Positions 8,736 through 17,467 of a stretch of DNA of 64,000 nt are shown here, piece by piece. The stretch comes from Erythrobacter litoralis. GTDB taxonomy: Bacteria > Pseudomonadota > Alphaproteobacteria > Sphingomonadales > Sphingomonadaceae. Numbering within the stretch: the stretch's first letter is position 1; each line of letters starts with the position of its first letter. The notes under the pieces are model-generated. The model was not told the DNA's origin and did no database searches. It saw only the letters and a program-made list of their open reading frames with translations. The stretch covers positions 2,480,001-2,544,000 of the forward strand of contig NZ_CP017057.1 of the NCBI RefSeq assembly GCF_001719165.1. The letters are read 5' to 3'. Position numbers and translations under genes: made by a program.

Positions 8736-9545
8736 ATGGGACAACAGCGCCGGAGCATCTTCATCAGCGGCGGGGCGTCGGGCATCGGCCGGGCGATCGC
8801 TCGCCATTTCGGAGAGCGGGACTGGTTCGTCGGCATCGGCGACGTCAATCAGCAGGGAATGGAAGACACGCTCGGCCTGATCCCCGGCGGGTTCAAATAC
8901 GCCCACAAGCTCGACGTGCGCGACCGGGCCGCGTGGGACGAGGCGCTCAACGCCTTTCGCACCGCCGCCGGGGGCCGGATCGACGTCGTGGTCAACAATG
9001 CCGGCATCGGCACGGGCGGGCCGCTCGCCGAACTCGACACGGACGAGATCGAACGCTGCCTCGACATCAACCTGAAGGGCGTGCTGTTCGGCGCGCAGGC
9101 GGCCCATCCGCACCTGCTCGACACCGCACCCGGTTCGGCGCTGGTCAATATCGCGAGCGCGGCCGGCATTGCAGGCGGGACCGGCATGAGCGTCTATTCC
9201 GCGACCAAGTTTGCGGTCCGCGGAATCGCCGAAAGCCTCGATGCCGAATGGGCACCCGATGGCATCAAGGTCTGCTCGATCTGCCCGAGCTTCATCGAGA
9301 CGCCGCTGTTGGACGGAACCGGCAATCGCCGCTCGAACGAGATGGTGCGCGACCGGGTGAAGGCGGCCGGGCTCGAGATCACGCCGGTCGAGGAAGTCGC
9401 CGAAGCGGTCTGGAACGCGGTCCACGGCGAGGAATTACACTACCTCGTCGGCAAGACCGCCCGCCGGCTCAATTTCGCCAAGCGCTGGTTTCCGAACAAG
9501 GTCCGCAAGCAGAACCGCGCGGGCGCGGCGCTGCTCGGCAGATAG
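8736..9545 (+). CDS. Short-chain dehydrogenase/reductase (SDR)
   Basis: A 269-residue classical SDR. The nucleotide-binding 'GGASGIGR' spans residues 12-19, 'NNAG' is at 87-90, and the catalytic S141, Y154 and K158 ('YSATK') are in place. The substrate is unknown. An aspartate near residue 37 at the end of strand 2 suggests an NAD rather than NADP preference (inference). The start was placed at 8736, where the fold begins after a GGGAGAGGG ribosome site; the longer frame overlaps the previous gene. Confidence 0.92.
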   Translation: MGQQRRSIFISGGASGIGRAIARHFGERDWFVGIGDVNQQGMEDTLGLIPGGFKYAHKLDVRDRAAWDEALNAFRTAAGGRIDVVVNNAGIGTGGPLAELDTDEIERCLDINLKGVLFGAQAAHPHLLDTAPGSALVNIASAAGIAGGTGMSVYSATKFAVRGIAESLDAEWAPDGIKVCSICPSFIETPLLDGTGNRRSNEMVRDRVKAAGLEITPVEEVAEAVWNAVHGEELHYLVGKTARRLNFAKRWFPNKVRKQNRAGAALLGR

Positions 9546-9557
9546 CGGAGCGCCCCC

Positions 9558-9848
9558 TCACACCAACCGATCGATCGCGCGGGCCATGGTCGCATCGCGC
9601 ACCGATAGCCCGTCCGCATCGTGAGTGGTCAGCGTGATCTCCACCTTGGCATAGACGTTGAACCATTCGGGATGGTGTTCCTGCGCCTCGGCGATCAATG
9701 CGACCCGGCTCATGAAGCCCCAGGCCTGCGAGAAATCGTCGAACTGGAACGTCCGCCGGATCGCCTTGCCGTCATTGATCAGCTCCCATTCGGGATGGTC
9801 CTGCAAAAGCGCCTTGCGATCGTTCTCGTCGAGTTCGGATACGGCCAT
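9558..9848 (-). CDS. phhB: 4a-hydroxytetrahydrobiopterin dehydratase (PCD/DCoH)
   Basis: A 96-residue pterin-4a-carbinolamine dehydratase. It shows '[15 protein letters not shown]' and '[13 protein letters not shown]', which hold the family's active-site histidines. It recycles the pterin cofactor of aromatic amino acid hydroxylases, though no hydroxylase is in the window. An in-frame ATG 7 codons upstream was rejected because an AGGGAG site sits just before the ATG at 9848. The gene is convergent with the SDR gene, 12 bases apart. Confidence 0.93.
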   Translation of the reverse strand: MAVSELDENDRKALLQDHPEWELINDGKAIRRTFQFDDFSQAWGFMSRVALIAEAQEHHPEWFNVYAKVEITLTTHDADGLSVRDATMARAIDRLV

Positions 9849-9929
9849 TTTCGTGCTCCCTGTTGGCATGCTGGTCGCAGAGGTTCACTGCTTGTGAGGA
9901 TGGGTTCTTTTGCCTAACGCACGAGCGCA

Positions 9930-10550
9930 ATGGAAGGTTCTGAAACAGCTGTTCCCGGCCCCCGCCTCGCTGCCGAGGGGCTTGCCTGCCGCCGCGGCGA
10001 ACGGCTGCTGCTGCGAAAGCTGTCCTTCGCGCTCGATACGGGCGAGGCGCTGCACCTGACGGGAGCGAACGGGACCGGCAAGACGACGCTGATCCGCACG
10101 CTGGCCGGGCTTGCGCGGCCCTATGCGGGCGAGGTCGAGGCGGTGGGCGGCATCGGCCTCGTCGACGAACGGCCCGCGCTCGATCCCGACCTGCCGCTGG
10201 GCCGCGCGCTCGGTTTCTGGGAGCGGGTCGACGGTGTTGCCGATGCCGGCTCGATCCATGCGCGGCTGGGGCTCGAACGGCTGCTCGACGTGCCGGTGCG
10301 CTACCTTTCCACAGGGCAGAGGAAGCGCGCTGCGCTCGCAGCGCTGATGGGGCGGCGGGTGCCGATCTGGCTGCTCGACGAACCGCTGTCGGGGCTTGAT
10401 GCGGGCGCCATCGCAACCGTCACGCAACTTGTCGGCGAACATTTAGCGCACGGAGGCATCGCGCTCGTCGCCTCGCACCAAACGCTTGCCGTGCCGGGTC
10501 TGAGAAGCCTTGCGATCGAGGATTACGCGCCCCGGGAAGAGCCCGCGTGA
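9930..10550 (+). CDS. ccmA: Heme exporter ATP-binding protein CcmA
   Basis: A 206-residue ABC ATPase of the cytochrome c maturation system I, which with CcmB and CcmC drives release of holo-CcmE. Walker A is 'GANGTGKTT' (about residues 45-53), the signature is 'LSTGQRKR' and Walker B is 'IWLLDEPLSGLD'. Length matches the family. Its TGA overlaps the GTG of ccmB (GTGA). Confidence 0.95.
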   Translation: MEGSETAVPGPRLAAEGLACRRGERLLLRKLSFALDTGEALHLTGANGTGKTTLIRTLAGLARPYAGEVEAVGGIGLVDERPALDPDLPLGRALGFWERVDGVADAGSIHARLGLERLLDVPVRYLSTGQRKRAALAALMGRRVPIWLLDEPLSGLDAGAIATVTQLVGEHLAHGGIALVASHQTLAVPGLRSLAIEDYAPREEPA

Positions 10551-11197
10551 TCGGAACGCTGCTGCGCCGCGACCTTGCGAAATTCTTCCCCTTCGCAGGC
10601 GGAGGCGCCGCGCTCCCGCTCGTCTTCTTCGTCGCGGTGGCGATGCTTTATCCCTTCGCGGTCGGGCCGGACGCTGCCCTGCTCGCCCGCACCGGCGGGG
10701 GCGTGGTGTGGATCGCCGCCCTGCTCGCCGCGATCCTGCCGCTGGACCGGCTGGTGGCCGACGACATCGAACTGGGCACCTTCGACCAACTGCGGCTGCG
10801 AGGCGTTTCGGAAGAGGCCATGATGGCGGTGCGGCTGCTTGCGCACTGGCTCAGCTTCGGCCCGCCGCTGGTGCTCGCGACCTTCCCCGCCGCCGCGCTG
10901 CTGGCGCTGGACGGGCCGACATTGCACCTGCTGCTGCTGGGCCTTCTCGCAGGCACGCCGGGCCTTGCGGCAATCGGCCTCATCATCGCGGCGCTCACCG
11001 CCAGCCTGCGTTCTGGCGCGGCGCTTTCAGGCCTTTTGCTCGTCCCGCTTGCCCTGCCCGTGCTCATTTTCGGTGCAGGCGCGCTCGCCCGTCAGGACCC
11101 GGCGAGCCTCGGCTTCGTTGGTGCGGCAAGCCTGCTGCTGGTCGCGATCGCGCCCTTCGCAGCGGGAGCTGCCATTCGCGCCGCGAGGGAGAACTGA
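10547..11197 (+). CDS. ccmB: Heme exporter permease CcmB
   Basis: A 216-residue polytopic membrane protein with six predicted helices, the usual CcmB length. It has the CcmB-like 'DDIELGTFDQLRLRGVSEE' cytoplasmic loop near residues 69-87. The GTG start overlaps the ccmA stop and its own stop overlaps the ATG of the next gene (TGATG), so three genes are coupled. CcmC, which often follows ccmB, is not found here. Confidence 0.94.
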   Translation: MIGTLLRRDLAKFFPFAGGGAALPLVFFVAVAMLYPFAVGPDAALLARTGGGVVWIAALLAAILPLDRLVADDIELGTFDQLRLRGVSEEAMMAVRLLAHWLSFGPPLVLATFPAAALLALDGPTLHLLLLGLLAGTPGLAAIGLIIAALTASLRSGAALSGLLLVPLALPVLIFGAGALARQDPASLGFVGAASLLLVAIAPFAAGAAIRAAREN

Positions 11198-11859
11198 TGC
11201 GCGCCCCTGAAAGTCATCGCCAATCGGGCCTGCTGCTGAGCCGCATCGCACAGGCCCTGCTCGGCTTCACCCTCCTCGCCTTCGCGGCCAAGGCGATTGC
11301 CGATCCGGCGGTGCAGGCGCGCTACACGCCGATCGTGGTGCTTCATGCGACCAGCATGGTGGCATGGCTCGGACTCCTCGCCAGCCAGGCTTGGCTCGCC
11401 GCCGAGCACCGGCTCGACCTGCACCGCGCTTTCGGAAGAGCCTCGATGGCGCTGGTGGGCGCGATGGCGGTCTCGGGCGCGATCATCTCGGTCAATATCG
11501 GGCGGGAACTGGGCCGCCCGGAAGTAACGGTGGTAAACCTCGCCGCCTTCGTGACCTTCCTGCCGCTCTATTTCGCGGCGCTGCATTTCGCTCGCAGGCG
11601 CGACATGCACGCGCACCGGCAGGCGATGCTGATCGGGACCTTGGCGCTGATGACCCCGGCCTATGCGCGCGTGGTGCAGGTGGCGGGCCTGCCCGATCCG
11701 GTCGCGATCGCGGCGCAGGTGCCGATCACGCTGGCGATTGCCTTGGGCTATGAGTGGAAGGTGCTGGGGCGGGTGTCGAAGCCGGTTTTGTGGATGCTCG
11801 GCTTTTCGCTCGGCGTGATTGCGGTGATGGTGGGGGTGCTGGCGGTGTGGTTTTTGTAA
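11197..11859 (+). CDS. Predicted membrane protein, DUF2306-like
   Basis: A 220-residue protein with six or seven hydrophobic segments. The 'VLHATSMVAWLGLLASQ' and 'DLHRAFGRASM' patches (His plus HR-x-GR) resemble the DUF2306/COG5395 group of unknown function. The start overlaps the ccmB stop by one base, so it is co-translated with the heme exporter genes. It is not CcmC: the WWD motif expected of heme handling proteins is absent. A role linked to cytochrome maturation is only suggested by position. Confidence 0.7.
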   Translation: MRAPESHRQSGLLLSRIAQALLGFTLLAFAAKAIADPAVQARYTPIVVLHATSMVAWLGLLASQAWLAAEHRLDLHRAFGRASMALVGAMAVSGAIISVNIGRELGRPEVTVVNLAAFVTFLPLYFAALHFARRRDMHAHRQAMLIGTLALMTPAYARVVQVAGLPDPVAIAAQVPITLAIALGYEWKVLGRVSKPVLWMLGFSLGVIAVMVGVLAVWFL

Positions 11860-11903
11860 GCTCGCCATTGCAGGCGGAACGTCCGTAAGAAACCAGCAAT
11901 AAC

Positions 11904-12275
11904 CTAGCCCAGATCGGCGGTATCGCCAGAACCTTCGATGGTCCTCCACGCCATTATGACGGGGACCATATTCATGGCGATGCCAAGGATGGGCAGACCC
12001 AGAAACTTCGGCCCGAAACCGAAGTTTCCGATCATCAGGATTATCCACCAGCCTGACCGGCCATTCTCGCGAAGCTGATAATAGGTAGCGATCGCCGCCA
12101 AGATGTAGGTTGGCATACCGAACACGACCACCCACGGTGGAAAGCCTGTGAGATATGCGGCTATAGCGACCGAATAGGTGACTGCCAGCAATCCCGCCAC
12201 TCGAGTGCGAAAGTCCTGCTGAACCCAATAGGGTAGTTCGACTTCTAGTCCGAGATTTCCATCACGCGACGCCAT
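11904..12275 (-). CDS. Small hypothetical membrane protein
   Basis: A 123-residue protein that I do not recognise. A polar N-terminus is followed by three or four hydrophobic segments, with 'GRSGWWIILMIGNFGFGPK' between them. Base composition is visibly less GC-rich than the neighbours, which hints at late acquisition. An in-frame GTG at 12305 would add 10 residues; the ATG at 12275 was preferred because the added residues are not part of the hydrophobic fold. A 6-bp perfect hairpin (12276-12291) touches this start. It lies 51 bases downstream of map on the same strand. Confidence 0.6.
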   Translation of the reverse strand: MASRDGNLGLEVELPYWVQQDFRTRVAGLLAVTYSVAIAAYLTGFPPWVVVFGMPTYILAAIATYYQLRENGRSGWWIILMIGNFGFGPKFLGLPILGIAMNMVPVIMAWRTIEGSGDTADLG

Positions 12276-12291
12276 AAGGCTTGATAGCCTT
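12276..12291 (-). repeat. Short perfect hairpin at the start codon of the small membrane protein
   Basis: The inverted repeat AAGGCT-TGAT-AGCCTT ends directly at the ATG at 12275. In RNA it would fold a 6-bp stem over the region where the ribosome docks; the AAGG in the upstream arm is the only Shine-Dalgarno-like word. It could dampen translation of this gene relative to map. This is an inference from sequence only. Confidence 0.35.
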
Positions 12292-12326
12292 GGCAATTCG
12301 AGCACCGCAAGAGCGTTCGCCGGACA

Positions 12327-13157
12327 TCAGGAATAAGGCGGCCTGTCCCGCCCCGTCGGGCTCTTGGTGAAGATCTCCACCCCGTCCTCGGTGATCGCGA
12401 GGCTGTGCTCGAACTGCGCCGAAAGCGACTTGTCGCGCGTCACCGCCGTCCAGCCGTCGCCCAGCACCTTCGCCCAGGGCTTGCCGAGATTGATCATCGG
12501 CTCGATCGTGAAGAACATGCCGGGCTTCAGCTCCGGCCCCGTGCCCGCCTTCCCCGCATGGACGACCTCGGGCGCGTCGTGGAACAGGCGGCCAAGCCCG
12601 TGCCCGCAGAATTCGCGCACCACGCCGTAGCGGAACTGCTTCGCATGCGCCTCGATCGCGGCGCCGATATCGCCCAGCCGCGCGCCGGGCTTCGACGCCG
12701 CCTCGATCCCCAGCATCAGGCATTCATAGGTGACGTCGACCAGCCGCTTCGCCTTGATCGGCGGCTCGCCCGCGTAGAACATCCGGCTCGTGTCGCCGTG
12801 CCAGCCGTCCAACAGCGGCGTCACGTCGATGTTGAGGATGTCGCCCTCTTTAAGCACCTTGTCGCCCGGGATGCCGTGGCAGATCACGTGATTGATCGAG
12901 ATGCACGAGGAATGAGTGTAGCCACGATAGCCGAGCGTTGCCGGAACAGCGCCCGCATCGAGCATCATCTCGCGGATTTTCGCGTCGATGCTTTCCGTGG
13001 TCACGCCCGGCTGCACCCACTCGGCGCATTCGTCGAGGATGGTCGCGGCTAGCCTTCCGGCCTTTCGCATCCCCTCGAAGCCTTCTTCGGTGTGTAGCTT
13101 GATCGTACCGTCGCGGTAGACGGTGTCGTTGTTTTCGACGAGCTGGTATTCGGTCAT
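12327..13157 (-). CDS. map: Methionine aminopeptidase, type I
   Basis: A 276-residue metallopeptidase that removes the initiator methionine. Metal ligands are visible: Asp in 'LNIDVTPLLDGWHGDTSRMF', His in 'CGHGLGRLFHDAPEVVH', Glu in 'FTIEPMINLG' and Glu in 'SAQFEHSLAITEDG'. The substrate histidine is in 'SINHVICHGIP'. A 20-residue N-terminal extension precedes the fold. There is no zinc-finger N-domain, so it is a bacterial type Ia enzyme. The gene appears to stand alone or with the small downstream membrane protein. Confidence 0.97.
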   Translation of the reverse strand: MTEYQLVENNDTVYRDGTIKLHTEEGFEGMRKAGRLAATILDECAEWVQPGVTTESIDAKIREMMLDAGAVPATLGYRGYTHSSCISINHVICHGIPGDKVLKEGDILNIDVTPLLDGWHGDTSRMFYAGEPPIKAKRLVDVTYECLMLGIEAASKPGARLGDIGAAIEAHAKQFRYGVVREFCGHGLGRLFHDAPEVVHAGKAGTGPELKPGMFFTIEPMINLGKPWAKVLGDGWTAVTRDKSLSAQFEHSLAITEDGVEIFTKSPTGRDRPPYS

Positions 13158-13212
13158 TCGCGTTACATAGCGAGACCGTCGCTCACTTGCGAGTCCCCGC
13201 CTGCGCGGCGGC

Positions 13213-14022
13213 TCACGGCGCGGCGAAGGCCCCGCGATACTCCTCCTTCACTGCCGCGATCACCGCGTCCGTTACCGGCACTTGGACCTTGTAAGGTCCC
13301 TCGGCGTAGGCCCCTGCGACATAGGGCGCGGCGAGCAGGTACAGTTCGTCGATCGCTTCGCCGCCATTGCTCGCCGGAACGAGGACGAGGTCGTCGAGGC
13401 CGGGGCACTGCGCCAGCGGGTCTTCGGGAGGAGTGAAATATTCTCCGCGCCGCTCCTTCTGTTGGGAGAGGAGGGCATCGCAATAGGGCGCGCGCACAGC
13501 CCGGTAGAGCGCATCGGGCGAGGTGAACAGATCCACCGGATCGAGGCCCACGCCCGCCTCGCGGTCCCAGACCAGCGCGTCGAAAGCGGAATTGGGATGC
13601 GCTCCGCCGGTATATAGGCTCATCTCGCCCTTGAGCGAGAGGAAACGCGGCGTGTCGGCGGCAACGTCCCAGCCCTTGGAGAAACCGCGCGCCTTGCACG
13701 AGGCGCAGTCCTCGCCCGCGAATTCGGCGAGCGCTTCGTCCCAGTCGGCCTTCTGTTCCGCCAGCGCCGCGTCGCGCCGCTGCGCCAGCAGCTCGGCGAG
13801 CGCCGGGATCGCCGAGACCTCGGCGGGCCAGGCATAGAGGAAATCGCGCGTGCCGCCGCCGCGTTCGTCATGATCCTCGAAATTGACGGGCCGCGGGTCG
13901 TCCGTGCTGGAGACGGTGAGACCGGCATCGGTCCCCTCGGCACCCAGAGCCTCGCCCATCTCCTCGGGCGACGAACATCCGATCAGCGCAAGACACGCCC
14001 CGGCAAGCCACACAGACCGCAT
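13213..14022 (-). CDS. Lipoprotein with DUF3298/DUF4163-type (RsiV-like) domain
   Basis: A 269-residue exported lipoprotein. The signal peptide has the lipobox 'LIGC' at about residues 13-16. The mature part shows 'GEMSLYTGGAHPNSAFDALVWD', the hallmark 'TGGAHPN' of the DUF3298/PdaC-RsiV group, and several cysteine pairs. In other bacteria such domains sense or bind lysozyme or act beside polysaccharide deacetylases; the role here is unknown. The start at 14022 was chosen over a longer frame because of the signal peptide and a GGGAGGG ribosome site. It is divergent from pepA. Confidence 0.8.
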   Translation of the reverse strand: MRSVWLAGACLALIGCSSPEEMGEALGAEGTDAGLTVSSTDDPRPVNFEDHDERGGGTRDFLYAWPAEVSAIPALAELLAQRRDAALAEQKADWDEALAEFAGEDCASCKARGFSKGWDVAADTPRFLSLKGEMSLYTGGAHPNSAFDALVWDREAGVGLDPVDLFTSPDALYRAVRAPYCDALLSQQKERRGEYFTPPEDPLAQCPGLDDLVLVPASNGGEAIDELYLLAAPYVAGAYAEGPYKVQVPVTDAVIAAVKEEYRGAFAAP

Positions 14023-14107
14023 CGCACCCTCCCCTGGCGGACCGACAAGGCGCGGCTCGCCCGAATTGAAACGTGACAAGCGCACAGCCACGACTAAGTA
14101 GCCTTCT

Positions 14108-15496
14108 ATGACCGATACAAAGGACCTGATCCAGCCCGATCGCGGCCAGGATGCCACCGCCATCCACCTCGTCAACAAGGACGGCTTCGAGGACTTCGCC
14201 AAGACCCTCTCCGCCGGGCAGCGTGCCAGCCTCGCCGCGCAGAAATTCGATGGCAGCGGCTACCAGGTCGGGATCGTGCCCGATGGTGACGGTTTCTTCG
14301 CCGTCGGCGGGGTTGCGAACCCGGAAAGCCTTTCGAGCTGGTGCCTCGCCGCGCTTGCCGAGGCGCTGCCCGGCGGGACCTATCGCCTCGCGGGGGAGCG
14401 CCAGGCGGGCGTTGCCATGTTCGGCTGGATGACCGCGCAATACCGCTTCACCCGCTACCGTGCCGAGGACAAGCCGGCGGGGCCGCGCGTGCTGCTTACC
14501 GGAGAAATCGCCCGGATGGAGGCGTTGCGGGCCGAGGCGGAGGCCGAGATGAAGGTCCGCGACCTGGTCAACACGCCGGCCGAGGACATGGGACCGGCTG
14601 CGCTCGAAGCGGAATGCGAGAAGCTGGCGAAGGCGCATGGAGCACAGCTCAAGGTGACGCGCGGCGATACGCTGGAACAGGAATACCCGATGGTCCACGC
14701 GGTCGGCCGGGCCGCCGCGCGCCATCACGCGCCGCGGATCATGCATTTGACTTGGGGAGACGAAGGGGACCCCGTTCTTGCGATCGTCGGCAAGGGCGTG
14801 TGCTTCGATTCGGGCGGGCTCGACATCAAGCCGGGATCGGGCATGCGATTGATGAAGAAGGACATGGGCGGCGCGGCGCACGCAATCGCGCTTGCAGGGC
14901 TGGTCATGGGCGCGCAATTGAAGGTGCGGCTGCACCTGCTTGTCCCCGCGGTCGAGAACGCGATTTCCGGCTCGGCCTTCCGTCCCGGCGACGTGCTGGC
15001 GAGCCGCAAGGGGCTGACGGTGGAGATTCACAACACCGATGCCGAAGGTCGCCTGATCCTGGGCGACGCGCTCACCCGGGCAAGCGAGGAGGAACCTGAC
15101 CTTATCGTCGATTTCGCCACCCTGACGGGCGCGGCGCGGGTCGCGGTCGGCCCCGATTTCGCCGCCATGATGGCGCGCCGCGACGACACGGCCGAGGCCT
15201 TTCTTGCCGCTGGCAAGGAAAACGACGACGCGCCATGGCGCCTGCCGCTTCCCGATTCCTACCGGGAATGGCTGTCGAGTGATATCGCGGACCTTGCAAA
15301 CGCGCACCAGAACGCCTTTGCCGGCGCGAGCGTAGCGGGCCTCTTTCTCGACCGCTTTGTCGCAGAGGGCCTCGACTGGGTGCATTTCGACACGTTCGCC
15401 TGGCGCCCATCGGCAAAACCCGGACGGGCCAAGGGCGGCGGCGCCTGTGGTCTGCGCGCAAGCTGGCACGCGCTGCGCAAACGCTACGGCGGGTGA
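14108..15496 (+). CDS. pepA: Leucyl aminopeptidase, M17 family
   Basis: A 462-residue two-metal cytosolic exopeptidase. The M17 signature 'NTDAEGRL' is present, with 'GKGVCFDSGGLDIKPGSGM' and 'KKDMGGAAHA' supplying the lysines and aspartates of the di-metal site. A macro-like N-terminal domain covers about residues 1-150. The start ATG lacks an obvious ribosome site. It precedes the SH3-only gene by 90 bases. PepA can also bind DNA in E. coli, but nothing here shows that role. Confidence 0.95.
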   Translation: MTDTKDLIQPDRGQDATAIHLVNKDGFEDFAKTLSAGQRASLAAQKFDGSGYQVGIVPDGDGFFAVGGVANPESLSSWCLAALAEALPGGTYRLAGERQAGVAMFGWMTAQYRFTRYRAEDKPAGPRVLLTGEIARMEALRAEAEAEMKVRDLVNTPAEDMGPAALEAECEKLAKAHGAQLKVTRGDTLEQEYPMVHAVGRAAARHHAPRIMHLTWGDEGDPVLAIVGKGVCFDSGGLDIKPGSGMRLMKKDMGGAAHAIALAGLVMGAQLKVRLHLLVPAVENAISGSAFRPGDVLASRKGLTVEIHNTDAEGRLILGDALTRASEEEPDLIVDFATLTGAARVAVGPDFAAMMARRDDTAEAFLAAGKENDDAPWRLPLPDSYREWLSSDIADLANAHQNAFAGASVAGLFLDRFVAEGLDWVHFDTFAWRPSAKPGRAKGGGACGLRASWHALRKRYGG

Positions 15497-15586
15497 TCGC
15501 AGCGCGCTCGCTTGCCCGCGGACCGCCTTGCCGCTAAGCGCGCGGCTTCACCCTAATTCCGACCCGGCGAGGATAGCGACCAGACG

Positions 15587-15967
15587 ATGAACGGCGCGCG
15601 AGCGGACAGCATGACAGGCGATGCAGGCTATGGCGTGCCGACCGGCGTGCTCGGCCTGGATGGCCCGGTCGAGCGACCCGCGCCCGGCACCCTGCCGCTG
15701 CGCGGCGACCTTGCCCATATCGCGCTCGCAGGGCAGCATCTCGCCGCGCATTACGTCATCCCCGAAATCCGCTCGCTCGGGCCGCAGGGTGCCGAGCTGC
15801 GCCTGCTTCCGCGCGAGGACAGCGAAATTCTCCACCGCCTGCCCGCAGGCGCGCGGTTCGAAGTGCTCGACATCGCAGGCGACTGGGTCTGGGGCTGTCT
15901 CGGGCCGGAAGGGCCCAGCGGCTATTGCCGCATCGGCGACCTCGCGCCACGGGAACGCGAGGCTTGA
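15587..15967 (+). CDS. SH3-domain protein without catalytic domain
   Basis: A 126-residue protein. Residues about 37-122 look like a bacterial SH3 domain of the kind found at the N-terminus of NlpC/P60 (C40) peptidases: 'GDLAHIALAGQHLAAHYVIP', then 'WVWGCLGPEGPSGYC'. The expected C-terminal cysteine peptidase domain is missing because the frame stops and argC starts at once. An alternative start is the ATG at residue 9. No signal peptide is seen. It is either a genuine short protein or a truncated relic of a cell wall hydrolase. Confidence 0.65.
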   Translation: MNGARADSMTGDAGYGVPTGVLGLDGPVERPAPGTLPLRGDLAHIALAGQHLAAHYVIPEIRSLGPQGAELRLLPREDSEILHRLPAGARFEVLDIAGDWVWGCLGPEGPSGYCRIGDLAPREREA

Positions 15968-16896
15968 CCCACCGGGTCTTCATCGACGGGGCGGCAGGCA
16001 CGACCGGCCTCGAGATCCGCGACAGGCTCACGGGCCGCGAGGAATTCGACCTCATCGTGCTCGCTGATGCGGAGCGCAAGGATACGGGCAAGCGGCGCGA
16101 GGCGCTGCACGAAGCCGACATCGCGATCCTTTGCCTGCCTGACGAGGCCGCCAAAGAGTCGGCAAAGCTCGCCGAAGGCTCCGACACGAGGATAATCGAC
16201 GCCTCGAGCGCGCACCGCGTGGCGGAGGGGTGGACCTATGGCTTTCCCGAAATCATCGGGCACGAAAGGATCGCGAACGCGCGGTTGATCAGCAATCCGG
16301 GGTGCTATCCCACGGGCTTCCTTGCGCTGATCGCGCCCCTTGTGAAGGCGGGCCTGCTGCCGGCCGACTGGCCTTACACGGTCAACGCGGTGAGCGGGTA
16401 TTCGGGCGGGGGCAACGCGCTTATCGAGCGGTTCGAAGCCGAGCGCGACATCGCCTTTCGCGCCTATGGGCTTGGACTGGGGCACAAGCACCTTGCGGAA
16501 ATGCAGGCCTATGCCCGCCTTTCGTTCCCACCGGCATTCTCGCCCAGCGTGATTCCGGCGCACCGGGGAATGGTGGTCGACGTGCCGATCCCGGCCCCGC
16601 TGCTGGAAGAACGGAATTCGGCACCGATGCTCGAGAGCGAATTGGCGAGCGTCTATGCGGACAGCTCCCTCATCACCGTGCTGCAATATCCCGACCAGCC
16701 GTCCGAGATCCTGTTGCGCCGCGATGCCGAACCTTGGGACGGCATGGAACTGGCGGTGTATGGCGGCGGTCCCGAAAGCGGGCAGGCCCGCCTTCTTGCC
16801 CGTCTCGACAATCTCGGCAAGGGCGCGTCAGGCGCGGCGATCCAGAACCTCAACATTATGTGCGGCCTTCCCGAAACCGCAGGATTGCGCCTGTGA
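15964..16896 (+). CDS. argC: N-acetyl-gamma-glutamyl-phosphate reductase
   Basis: A 310-residue NADP-dependent reductase in arginine biosynthesis, of the shorter type-2 ArgC form. It has 'FIDGAAGTTGLEIRDRL' at the N-terminus and the catalytic cysteine in 'LISNPGCYPTGF' (near residue 113). The family motif 'VNAVSGYSGGG' and the histidine in 'GLGLGHKHLAEMQ' are present. Translation starts at a TTG that overlaps the stop of the SH3 gene (TTGA); this places the start exactly at the Rossmann motif. The upstream ATG frame would bury the start inside the previous gene. Confidence 0.94.
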   Translation: MTHRVFIDGAAGTTGLEIRDRLTGREEFDLIVLADAERKDTGKRREALHEADIAILCLPDEAAKESAKLAEGSDTRIIDASSAHRVAEGWTYGFPEIIGHERIANARLISNPGCYPTGFLALIAPLVKAGLLPADWPYTVNAVSGYSGGGNALIERFEAERDIAFRAYGLGLGHKHLAEMQAYARLSFPPAFSPSVIPAHRGMVVDVPIPAPLLEERNSAPMLESELASVYADSSLITVLQYPDQPSEILLRRDAEPWDGMELAVYGGGPESGQARLLARLDNLGKGASGAAIQNLNIMCGLPETAGLRL

Positions 16897-16975
16897 ACGG
16901 GCCTTCTGCCCAAATTTCGGGCAGATTGCGGCGCGGTCACGAGCCCTGTTGCGCCGCGCGTCACAATCTTGCTAA

Positions 16976-17389
<414 letters not shown>

Positions 17390-17467
17390 GCGCGAGACAA
17401 CCCCGCTCGCCGGGTAGGCGGGCATCCTCTCCAACAACCAGCACCAAATCGTGGAGGCAGTGAGAAT

